Positions 1-5,478 of a DNA stretch of 5,478 nt are shown here, one piece after another; position 1 is the first letter of the stretch, and every line of letters starts with the position of its first letter. Origin of the DNA: an uncultured Parabacteroides sp. (GTDB lineage Bacteria; Bacteroidota; Bacteroidia; Bacteroidales; Tannerellaceae); NCBI GenBank assembly GCA_900770835.1, contig CAAGLQ010000283.1, positions 1 through 5,478 on the forward strand, read 5' to 3'. The notes beneath the pieces were generated by a model. The model made no database searches. It had not been told where the DNA came from and saw only the letters and a list, made by a program, of their open reading frames with translations. The translations under genes were made by a program, and so were the position numbers.

Positions 1-1
1 A

Positions 2-1534
2 GCTAATATCAACAACTGCCTTGCTATGAACGTTGACGGTATTTCTGGTAGTACAGGGACAACAGGAAGAATATGGGGAGAAGGTAGTATTACAGGCAGC
101 TCTAACTATGCCACAACGAAGATTAGCGGCGACACTTGGACATCTGATGCGGCAGGAAAAGACGGCGAAGAGGTAGTATATAGCCAATATATCAGCTATG
201 TGAGGAAGAACTGGTCGCAAGATGTATGGACGATAACTAACAAGAACTTGCCTCAATTGAAGGGCATGAGTGGACAGGCTGCATTGCCACGAGAGACCTA
301 TATGGAAGTTGACGTAGCTTATATTACGATTACTCCACCTTCGTGCGGAAGAATAGAGGTATATGAGGATGGAGAGAAGTTAGAGCCGGACGGCGAGAAT
401 AAGATTGCGGCAGCTAAAGGCTCTACTGTTACCATCAAGGCTATTGCCAACGATGGCTACGGCTTCTCTTGGCTGAAGATTGACGGAGTGCAGCAGTCGG
501 GGGCTACGGTAGAGAACTATGCAGTGAATGACGACATTACGCTCTCTGCCTCGTTCTACTTCATAATCCCAGACGTGTTCATGTATAACGACGTTTGCTA
601 TGAGAAACGGTGGGATGCCAATTATTGGGAGGAGGTGACGGTGAGAAGCCTCAACTGCTATTATTACAATAAGTACTATACGGGTGATTTGGAGCTTCCG
701 GAATGGGTGGAATACTATGACTCATACTACAAGGTGACTGCCATCAACGATCGTGCGTTCAACGGAAGCCGTGAGTTGCGGAGCTTGGTGCTGCCATCGA
801 CGGTGAACAAGATTGGCAGCTATGCCTTTAAGGGTTGCACAGGCTTGGAGAAACTTGTGGTGAAGAGCCCGTCGTCAGTTATGCGAGCCGCAACCACTGA
901 GCCAGTGGTGCCCAAGGTGGGCTATCATGCCTTCGATGACATCATAGACAGGGCTACACTCTATGTGCCGGAAGGCTGGAAAGAGGCGTTCAAAGTTGCG
1001 CCTGAGTGGTGCAAGTTCTTCTCCATTAAGGAGCAGCGCACCGATGGAACAGTCTTGGCTGAGCTGACAATGACCTCGACCTACGGCGGCACACTGACAG
1101 TGAGTGGGATCACGTCGGAGAGCGATGTACAAATTGTGAAGGTGGCTGAGGGTACGGATGTGACTGTGGAGGTAGAAGTGCGCGAAGGCTACGTGCTGAC
1201 CGGCCTGAGTTATGATGGTGAAGACGTGATGGACCAGTTGGTCAATGGTAAGCTGACGCTTAGCGGCCTCAACGGTGAGAATAGCCTCATGGCGGAGTTC
1301 GGTGTAGGTACAGGCATTGACTCGGTGCAAGGAACGACGGAGAATGTATTCGTGAAAGACGGAAGAATCATTGTGGAGGGTGTGCCCGAGGGCGAGCTGA
1401 TCTGGATCTTCGACGTGTCTGGACGTTTGCTGCATTGCATGGTATCCAATGGTGGGTCGGTAGAGATCCCGATGGTTACCGGTTCGATCTGTATTGTGAG
1501 AATCGGGAAGCAAGTCGTGAAGCTGGCTAACTAA
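2..1534 (+). CDS. BspA/GLUG-type multidomain surface protein, C-terminal part (5' end outside window)
   Basis: The frame is open to the left edge, so the ATG at 26 is probably internal; eight residues before it (ANINNCLA) continue the motif. Numbering from that Met, residues 1-85 resemble the end of a Bacteroidales GLUG-type segment (NNC-x-AMN, SNYA, then VWTITNKNLPQLKGM). Residues 92-178 look like an InlB-B/bacterial repeat (GSTVTIKAIANDGYGF, then ITLSASF). Residues 185-335 form a BspA-like LRR_5 segment: VTAINDRAFNGSRELRSLVL, LPSTVNKIGSYAFKGCTGLE, and the closing ATLYVPEGWKEAF. Residues 345-427 are a second, diverged InlB-B-like repeat (TDVTVEVEVREGYVLTGL, then LMAEF). Residues 430-502 are a beta-rich tail (IWIFDVSGRLLH, then GSICIVRIGKQVVKLAN) like type IX sorting or related Bacteroidales C-terminal domains. 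A secreted, surface-attached role in adhesion or binding is inferred from the family. The ligand is unknown, and the signal peptide would lie outside the window. It converges on the hydrolase gene. Confidence 0.85.
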   Translation, partial: ANINNCLAMNVDGISGSTGTTGRIWGEGSITGSSNYATTKISGDTWTSDAAGKDGEEVVYSQYISYVRKNWSQDVWTITNKNLPQLKGMSGQAALPRETYMEVDVAYITITPPSCGRIEVYEDGEKLEPDGENKIAAAKGSTVTIKAIANDGYGFSWLKIDGVQQSGATVENYAVNDDITLSASFYFIIPDVFMYNDVCYEKRWDANYWEEVTVRSLNCYYYNKYYTGDLELPEWVEYYDSYYKVTAINDRAFNGSRELRSLVLPSTVNKIGSYAFKGCTGLEKLVVKSPSSVMRAATTEPVVPKVGYHAFDDIIDRATLYVPEGWKEAFKVAPEWCKFFSIKEQRTDGTVLAELTMTSTYGGTLTVSGITSESDVQIVKVAEGTDVTVEVEVREGYVLTGLSYDGEDVMDQLVNGKLTLSGLNGENSLMAEFGVGTGIDSVQGTTENVFVKDGRIIVEGVPEGELIWIFDVSGRLLHCMVSNGGSVEIPMVTGSICIVRIGKQVVKLAN

Positions 1535-1571
1535 GTGCCGATAGGCAAACTCTGCAGTAAGTCTACTGTTT

Positions 1572-1611
1572 CTCTAAACCAAACTCGGTGAAGCTCTAAA
1601 CCAAACTCGGT
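1572..1611. repeat. 18-bp tandem direct repeat, 22-bp period
   Basis: The string ctctaaaccaaactcggt occurs twice, at 1572-1589 and 1594-1611, separated by 4 bp. A weaker partial copy of its end (tcggtga) recurs at 1622-1628. The first copy overlaps the left arm of the neighbouring inverted repeat, so the direct duplication appears to have copied part of a hairpin arm. Two copies without spacer units is not a CRISPR array. Confidence 0.85.
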
Positions 1612-1663
1612 CATCCTTTAGTCGGTGAGTAGAGTTACAGGGGAGCTTCACCGAGTTTGATTT
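1576..1663 (+). terminator. Long hairpin between convergent genes, candidate terminator
   Basis: Arms 1580-1596 (caaactcggtgaagctc) and 1643-1659 (gagcttcaccgagtttg) are perfect 17-bp reverse complements. Extending to 1576-1596 and 1643-1663 gives 20 of 21 matches. The loop is 46 nt. On the + strand the right arm runs into a T-rich stretch (tttgatttgttt), which suits termination of the surface-protein gene 46 bp upstream; the opposite side is less T-rich. The structure could act in both directions for the convergent hydrolase gene. The loop is longer than in a classic intrinsic terminator, so a mobile-repeat remnant or mRNA 3'-end stabiliser is also possible. The inverted repeat is certain; the function is inferred. 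Confidence 0.5.
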
Positions 1664-1693
1664 GTTTCAGGAGTTGGTTATGCACTTTGTTCG

Positions 1694-2749
1694 TTATTTC
1701 ATGTCAAGTCCTTTATAGCGCATGAATTTGGATTGTAAGTCGGCAATCTCCACATTGTTCAAGTCGGAGAAGGGGAAGTGGGTGTTCCCTTTGATGCCGA
1801 TCTCGGGCAAGTGAATCACTTTTGCGTCGCCACCGTGCGCATTGACCGATGCGGCCCATTGCCTTGCCCAACGCAGGCGGTGCGCCCATTCATCCCGTTC
1901 CGGATAACCGGAGGGTGTTTTCTCAGGCAGATTGTCTCCATAGATGATCAGGATGGGGATGCGTGTATATTTCATGAATGCTTCTTTGGAGATACCGATG
2001 GTTTCTGATACTCCGGTCGGTGTCTTTTGATCCGTGGGTTGTTCGCCTTCGATAAACGGAAATTCACCACCCGGTTCGTAAGCGATAATCGCCTTTACAT
2101 TGTTGGTCTTGCGGAGTGTCTGCCAACCCACTGCTCCCCCTTGTGAATGGTCAACCAAAATGGCAGGTCCTACCTTATCGAATAATGCAGCTACCGCATC
2201 CGATACGATGTTGAGGTCAAAAGGTCCGGTGTTAGGCACCATCTGACGGAAATATTGGTTTAAAGTTTCCTCGTCTGTGGCGAACTGAACGCCATCGAAA
2301 TAGTCTGGCCAAATGCCCAAACGGAAACGATTGAACCAAAGTTGTTCGTCATGTTTGGAAACAACGGTGGTAGGTTCGGTGCTTCTTCCTGCCCGTCCAC
2401 GACGAGGTTGGTCGATGATATAGGTGGTAAATCCTCGTTTGAGAAAGATATTTTGGAATCCCTCACGCCCGTCGGGAGTGGTTTCCCAGGTCTTTGAGAA
2501 CTGACTTGTGTCATGGACGAATATCAGTGGTAATCTGCGGGCGTTTACAGGCTTTTGATAGAACACATAGGCATGGTCACCGTGGAGGGTATTCCCGGCG
2601 GAATCGGTTACTACTGTGCCGCCGACCGCAAAGCTACCCTGTTCTGCAATCTGCATGACTGAACTTTTGTTGCTTGCGTAGTCGCAAGCGAGCAGGATGG
2701 CTGAAGTTGCTACTATGGCAGCCATCCGTGAGAATCTGGATGTTATCAT
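1694..2749 (-). CDS. Esterase 713-like alpha/beta hydrolase, predicted lipoprotein (351 aa)
   Basis: This is probably a serine esterase of the alpha/beta hydrolase fold, anchored in the cell envelope. The N-terminus has basic residues (R5, R8), a hydrophobic stretch 9-20 and a lipobox LLAC with Cys22, so cleavage and lipidation at Cys22 are expected. The residues after Cys (DYASNK) are not the acidic surface-export signal of some Bacteroidetes lipoproteins, so the side of the membrane is open. Core elements are strand LPLIFVHD (73-80), the family signature WETTPDGREGF (88-98), YIIDQPRRGRAGRS (110-123), nucleophile elbow DHSQGG with Ser202, AYEPGGE with acid Glu225, IPILIIYGDN (264-273), and GIKGNTHFPF with His324. 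The order Ser-Glu-His and the WETTPDGR and GNTH motifs match, from memory, Alcaligenes esterase 713. The substrate is unknown. The second Met (M9) would keep the lipobox, but M1 supplies the basic n-region. The gene is divergent from an AraC-type regulator that probably controls it. It appears intact. Confidence 0.85.
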   Translation of the reverse strand: MITSRFSRMAAIVATSAILLACDYASNKSSVMQIAEQGSFAVGGTVVTDSAGNTLHGDHAYVFYQKPVNARRLPLIFVHDTSQFSKTWETTPDGREGFQNIFLKRGFTTYIIDQPRRGRAGRSTEPTTVVSKHDEQLWFNRFRLGIWPDYFDGVQFATDEETLNQYFRQMVPNTGPFDLNIVSDAVAALFDKVGPAILVDHSQGGAVGWQTLRKTNNVKAIIAYEPGGEFPFIEGEQPTDQKTPTGVSETIGISKEAFMKYTRIPILIIYGDNLPEKTPSGYPERDEWAHRLRWARQWAASVNAHGGDAKVIHLPEIGIKGNTHFPFSDLNNVEIADLQSKFMRYKGLDMK

Positions 2750-2776
2750 AATGTCTATTGTTATTGTTGTATGTCG

Positions 2777-2784
2777 CGAAAGTA
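2777..2784 (-). promoter_or_regulatory. Possible -7 box for the hydrolase gene
   Basis: On the minus strand this reads TACTTTCG, one mismatch from TAnnTTTG, ending 27 bp before the hydrolase ATG. No good TTTG -33 element sits at the expected distance of about 19-21 bp upstream. A weak core would fit a gene needing an activator, but this is inference. Confidence 0.3.
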
Positions 2785-2880
2785 TCTCTTAATCGCTGAC
2801 GCGCACTTACCCGAAAAAAGACTAATTCTACCAAATTCATAGGTCTTCAATAATCCCGTATAAATTCTGCCTCTTTTTAT

Positions 2881-2902
2881 GAGAATCCATTTTTCCATTC
2901 TC
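2881..2902. promoter_or_regulatory. Inverted repeat, candidate operator
   Basis: The 6-bp arms gagaat (2881-2886) and attctc (2897-2902) are perfect reverse complements around a 10-bp centre. The site lies just upstream of the regulator's likely -33 region, where an AraC-type protein or another factor could bind. Six-bp arms in A/T-rich DNA can arise by chance, so the call is weak. Confidence 0.25.
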
Positions 2903-2924
2903 TGATGTTTATGCCGGGAATCAT

Positions 2925-2932
2925 TACCTTTG
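2925..2932 (+). promoter_or_regulatory. Bacteroidetes -7 promoter box of the AraC-type regulator
   Basis: TACCTTTG fits the Bacteroidetes consensus TAnnTTTG exactly and ends 25 bp before the ATG at 2958, which predicts a short leader of about 20 nt. The -33 TTTG element is not evident at the standard spacing; the nearest similar string, TTTA at 2908-2911, is too close. Confidence 0.6.
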
Positions 2933-2957
2933 CAGACATCATACAGAAGACGAAAAG

Positions 2958-3857
2958 ATGAGCAACAGCATAAGATTGGATAAGGTAGAAGATTTCAACC
3001 GCTGGGCGCAGATGCCTACTTTGCATCCGGCGGTCAGTACCTATACCCATCCCGAAGACATTCAGGTGGAGGCGGTGAAAATGTCTTATGGTATATATAT
3101 GGTGGTACTGATGAAAGCGTATGCTGGCGACATCATCTATGGGGGTAGCAAGTATGAATACGATGTGGGAACGCTGATATTCCATTCGCCAGGGCAGATA
3201 GGCGATTTTAGGCATTTGGGGCCAAAGTATGTGCCCAAAGGCAGGGTGTTATTGTGGAATCCTGATTTTATAGCGAATACGGAATTGTCACGCAAGATGG
3301 GAAGGTACACGTTTTTCAGCTATAAAGTGCATGAGGCCCTTCGATTAACCGATCGTGAACGCACCATCATCAATCAGTTGCTTGATAATATAGAGGAACT
3401 GACGCAAGAGGAGCAGTCGCTGGAAGTGGATGCACTGATCATTGCCAACATTGACCTGTTGCTTTCCTATTGCCTGCACTTTTATGAGCGGCAGTTTCGT
3501 ACCCACTCCTATGAAAACAATACGCTGCTGGCAAAGTTTGAGGCATTGCTTAACGACTATTTTTCCTCATCAAAGCCACTGGAAAAGGGGTTGCCAAATG
3601 TGGCGTTCTGTGCCGACCACTTAAATATGTCGCCCAACTATTCCAGTGATCTTGTGAGATCAGCTACTGGGCAATCGGCGCTCAAACATATCCACGACAA
3701 ACTGACGGAGTTTGCGAAATATCGCCTCGCAAACAGCGAAAAGACAATTAACGAGGTGGCATATAGCTTGGGATTTGAATACCCGCAGCATTTCACCCGT
3801 TTTTTCAAAAAGAACACAGGGATAAGTCCTACGGATTATCGGCGCATGATCAAATAA
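2958..3857 (+). CDS. AraC/XylS-family transcriptional regulator (299 aa)
   Basis: This is a one-component DNA-binding regulator. The C-terminus carries the two helix-turn-helix units of the AraC family: the first around residues 211-245 (VAFCADHLNMSPNYSSDLVR, then a TGQSALKHI linker) and the second around 262-295, with INEVAYSLGFEYPQHFTRFF followed by the hallmark GISPTDYRRM. The N-terminal part (about 20-125) is rich in short beta strands (MSYGIYMVVLMKAYAGDIIY, YEYDVGTLIFHSPGQ), compatible with a cupin-like effector-binding domain, and is joined by a helical segment (130-200). Length is normal for the family. There is no signal peptide or membrane segment, so it is cytoplasmic. It is divergent from the esterase-like gene with a shared 208-bp control region; such pairs usually mean the regulator controls its neighbour and often itself. 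The effector is unknown. The start is supported by the -7 box 25 bp upstream. Confidence 0.9.
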   Translation: MSNSIRLDKVEDFNRWAQMPTLHPAVSTYTHPEDIQVEAVKMSYGIYMVVLMKAYAGDIIYGGSKYEYDVGTLIFHSPGQIGDFRHLGPKYVPKGRVLLWNPDFIANTELSRKMGRYTFFSYKVHEALRLTDRERTIINQLLDNIEELTQEEQSLEVDALIIANIDLLLSYCLHFYERQFRTHSYENNTLLAKFEALLNDYFSSSKPLEKGLPNVAFCADHLNMSPNYSSDLVRSATGQSALKHIHDKLTEFAKYRLANSEKTINEVAYSLGFEYPQHFTRFFKKNTGISPTDYRRMIK

Positions 3858-3926
3858 TCGCCAGTTTACTTCTATATTGTATCTGAATACTATGTGATGG
3901 AAACTCCTATCAACCTAATTGGGGTG

Positions 3927-3958
3927 AAACTCTGAGCTAAACGCTTATTTCAGAGTTT
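3927..3958. terminator. Small hairpin overlapping the end of the RCK subunit gene
   Basis: Arms aaactctga (3927-3935) and tcagagttt (3950-3958) are perfect 9-bp reverse complements around a 14-nt loop. The loop can add a further taa/tta pairing (3938-3940 with 3945-3947). The right arm includes the stop codon (3950-3952) and last two sense codons of the minus-strand RCK gene. The hairpin sits between convergent genes and could serve both. Neither side has a clear T-run, so intrinsic termination is uncertain; the rest of the 3858-3949 gap shows nothing else. Confidence 0.35.
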
Positions 3959-4636
3959 GCCCAATCGTTCGATGGCTTCAATGCGTCCGAAAAGCAGCAG
4001 CGTGTCATCCTCCTCGATCGTAAGCTCAGGGGGGAGCGAATGAATGACTTGTTGGACAACTTGCGTTAATCCAAGCAGGTTCTTTCTTTGCGTTGGTCGT
4101 TCGATCGCTACCAGTCGCAGGTTGAAGTGCTCCTCGAAGTCGATGTGCCCTAAGTTTTGCCCGACCAGGAGAGCGGGAGTTTTTACTTTATACAGATGCT
4201 CCGTTTCCGTCACTTTATACCATTGCTGGAAATGTTCACCTAAAGCGGTCTGTGCGGTGTAGAAATGGGAGAAGTCCTTCTCGGGGGTGATGATCTCATC
4301 CACTCCGATGGCTCTAATCACGGTCTCGTGGATGGGGGAGATCGCCCGCACGATGAGATGCGGTGCCTCTAAGCTCTTGAGCAATGCGGTAGTCTGCACA
4401 GAGGTACCAAAGTCTTTTCCGAAGGTCACGAAGATCCCGTCTGTCTCTGATAAGGGCAGCGAGGCTAAAGCGATTCGATCGGTAGAGTCGAGAGCTATCG
4501 CTCCGGCTACCTCTTGCTTAATCAAATCTACCTGTCGCATATCCCGGTCGATGCCGATGACCTCATGTCCGATGCGTGTCAAATCGCAGGCGATGGCCCG
4601 TCCTAAATTTCCTAATCCGATGACAATGTATTTCAT
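3950..4636 (-). CDS. ktrA: KtrA/TrkA-type RCK subunit of a K+ uptake system (228 aa)
   Basis: This is a cytoplasmic regulatory subunit that binds nucleotide and opens or closes the partner K+ channel subunit. The N-terminal RCK_N Rossmann domain (about 1-115) starts MKYIVIGLGNLGRAIA with the GxGxxG glycines 7, 9 and 12 and the acidic residue Asp30 ending strand 2, the pattern that contacts the ribose of NAD or ATP/ADP. The segment IGVDEIITPEKD (110-121) is the conserved crossover leading out of the Rossmann fold; Glu119 aligns, by recollection, with the cation-site glutamate of Bacillus KtrA. Residues about 135-226 are the RCK_C domain (LLVGQNLGHIDF, then EEDDTLLLFGRIEAIERL). A single RCK_N/RCK_C pair and about 220 aa is the KtrA size, against the doubled TrkA of about 450 aa in E. 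coli. It follows the channel gene by 11 bp on the same strand, so the two are almost certainly co-transcribed. No Shine-Dalgarno site; the spacer is A/T-rich (taaataaagcattt). Confidence 0.92.
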   Translation of the reverse strand: MKYIVIGLGNLGRAIACDLTRIGHEVIGIDRDMRQVDLIKQEVAGAIALDSTDRIALASLPLSETDGIFVTFGKDFGTSVQTTALLKSLEAPHLIVRAISPIHETVIRAIGVDEIITPEKDFSHFYTAQTALGEHFQQWYKVTETEHLYKVKTPALLVGQNLGHIDFEEHFNLRLVAIERPTQRKNLLGLTQVVQQVIHSLPPELTIEEDDTLLLFGRIEAIERLGKL

Positions 4637-4647
4637 AAATGCTTTAT

Positions 4648-5478
4648 TTACATGAATAAGTGTTCTTGAGGATACTGATAGTGCTTCTCTTTGATTTGTG
4701 GGGAGAAACAGGTGAAGAAGGTCAACACCCCGATACGCCCGACAAGCATTGTGAAGATGATGATCACTTTGCCCATGGTGCTAAGGTGAGGGGTGACATC
4801 CATGGAGAGTCCCGCTGTACTCAAGGCTGATGTCGCTTCGAACAGCAGGTTGAAGAGGGGTATCCCTTGTTCCGTGAAAGAGAGCAGAATGAAAACCAGG
4901 AGCAACCAGGCCAAGGTGAGCATGATCGTGGCGAAGGCACGCAAGATCAATTCGGATGAGATGGTGCGTCCGTGGATTGTTAGTTCTTTGCGTCCTGTCA
5001 GGATATGCACGATAGCTAAAAGTGCGATCGTGACCGTGGTCACTTTTAATCCGCTTCCTGTCGATACTGGGCCTGCGCCAATCAGCATCAGGGCTAAGGT
5101 AAGAATCAGTGTTGGGGACGCTAATGCGCATACGTCTGTCGCATTGAACCCGGCTGATCTTGGTGTGGCTGCTCCGAAAAGCGCTTGTGTCAATTTTTCA
5201 TCCCAGGGCAAACCTTGCAGGCTGTTGTGATACTCAAAGAGCAGATAGAGCGAGAAGCCGCCGATTAACAACAGAAGGGTGGCAGTTACCACCACATAGG
5301 TATGTAGATTGATGATATGCGGGGTATGGATGTAATGCTTTTGTTGACGGAAAAGCAGACGTAAGCCGTTGGCTAACTGATGGCGCAACAGGCTGAGAAA
5401 ATTGAACACGATGGGGAAGCCGATGCCTCCCATGATGATCAAGAAGATGACGGAAAGATGCAAAGCGTTATTGTGCAC
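4648..5478 (-). CDS. ktrB: KtrB/TrkH-family K+ channel subunit, C-terminal 276 residues (5' end outside window)
   Basis: This is an integral membrane K+-translocating subunit. The visible part begins inside the protein: the first codon is GTG, and the segment IFLIIMGGIGFPIVFNFL (11-28) is the typical end of the second membrane-pore-membrane unit, so roughly 170-200 residues or more are missing. Units three and four are complete. Unit three has a first helix (60-83), pore loop and filter FGAATPRSAGFNATD with Gly110, and a second helix broken by the gating loop IGAGPVSTGSGLKVTT (133-148). Unit four has a helix (178-202), filter FEATSALSTAGLSMD with Gly223, and final helix VIIIFTMLVGRIGVLTFF (238-255). 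The short tail ending EHLFM matches KtrB/TrkH. K+ uptake is driven together with the RCK protein encoded just downstream. Some Bacteroidetes homologues have extra N-terminal helices, which cannot be judged here. Confidence 0.92.
   Translation of the reverse strand: MHNNALHLSVIFLIIMGGIGFPIVFNFLSLLRHQLANGLRLLFRQQKHYIHTPHIINLHTYVVVTATLLLLIGGFSLYLLFEYHNSLQGLPWDEKLTQALFGAATPRSAGFNATDVCALASPTLILTLALMLIGAGPVSTGSGLKVTTVTIALLAIVHILTGRKELTIHGRTISSELILRAFATIMLTLAWLLLVFILLSFTEQGIPLFNLLFEATSALSTAGLSMDVTPHLSTMGKVIIIFTMLVGRIGVLTFFTCFSPQIKEKHYQYPQEHLFM

Larger units (their letters stand above)
2750..2957. promoter_or_regulatory. Divergent promoter region between hydrolase and regulator genes
   Basis: These 208 bp separate two genes transcribed away from each other and must carry both promoters. 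No credible small gene is seen. Contents are a TAnnTTTG box for the rightward gene, a near-match for the leftward gene, an inverted repeat gagaat/attctc at 2881-2902, and two aaattc repeats (2833-2838 and 2862-2867). Neither gene has a Shine-Dalgarno site: the hydrolase leader is A/C-rich (acaacaataacaatag) and the regulator leader ends gacgaaaag, both typical of Bacteroidetes. This is the obvious place for the regulator to bind. Confidence 0.6.

Noticed and set aside
26..28. ATG at 26 as the true start of the surface-protein gene
   Set aside because: The frame is open upstream to the window edge, and the preceding residues (ANINNCLA) continue a GLUG-like motif. No signal peptide follows the ATG.
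875..1513. 212-codon open frame on the minus strand inside the surface-protein gene
   Set aside because: It is antisense to a gene with clear domain motifs on the + strand. Its translation is rich in His, Arg and Thr with no recognisable fold, typical of a shadow frame.
1572..1611. Tandem repeat considered as a CRISPR remnant
   Set aside because: There are only two copies, a 4-bp gap instead of a spacer, and no cas gene. It is better explained as local duplication of a hairpin arm.
2877..3215. 112-codon minus-strand frame overlapping the start of the regulator gene and the intergenic region
   Set aside because: It overlaps the conserved regulator reading frame and its -7 box, and has His/Arg-rich shadow composition.
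4287..4655. 122-codon + strand frame opposite the RCK gene
   Set aside because: It is antisense to the GxGxxG-containing RCK frame and shows no domain of its own.
4793..5230. 145-codon + strand frame opposite the K+ channel gene
   Set aside because: The minus strand carries unmistakable channel filter motifs over the same stretch. The + translation shows no motif or domain.
5476..5478. GTG at the right edge as the start of the K+ channel gene
   Set aside because: The protein from this point lacks the first two membrane-pore-membrane units apart from a final helix, so the codon is internal and the gene is cut by the window.

Overview
The window looks like part of a chromosome from a Bacteroidota member, most likely order Bacteroidales. 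Four things point there: a BspA/GLUG-type surface protein with a short C-terminal beta-rich tail; the absence of Shine-Dalgarno sites, with A/T-rich leaders instead; an exact TAnnTTTG box (the Bacteroidetes -7 promoter element) upstream of the regulator gene; and a lipoprotein signal on the hydrolase. Genus and species cannot be read from this sequence alone.

Layout, left to right. (1) Positions 2-1534 (+) hold the C-terminal part of a large secreted or surface protein: GLUG-like end, an InlB-B-type repeat, a BspA leucine-rich segment, a second InlB-B-like repeat and a sorting-like tail. The gene is open at the left edge. (2) Positions 1535-1693 lie between convergent genes and hold a strong hairpin: a 17-bp perfect inverted repeat, with the left arm sequence partly duplicated so that three segments could compete for one right arm. 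(3) Positions 1694-2749 (-) encode a lipoprotein alpha/beta hydrolase of the bacterial esterase 713 type, with a readable Ser/Glu/His triad. (4) Positions 2750-2957 are a divergent promoter region. (5) Positions 2958-3857 (+) encode an AraC/XylS-family regulator. (6) Positions 3858-3949 are a short convergent gap with a small hairpin that reaches into the next gene's stop codon. (7) Positions 5478-3950 (-) are a two-gene potassium uptake operon: a KtrB/TrkH-type channel subunit (cut at the right edge) followed 11 bp later by its KtrA/TrkA-type nucleotide-binding RCK gating subunit.

Three units seem functionally independent: a surface protein, a regulator-hydrolase pair that plausibly forms a small inducible module, and a housekeeping K+ uptake system. 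I see no CRISPR array, tRNA, rRNA, insertion sequence or clear phage or defence system. The items most worth a second look are the esterase-713-like lipoprotein paired with an AraC regulator, and the multi-partner intergenic hairpin.
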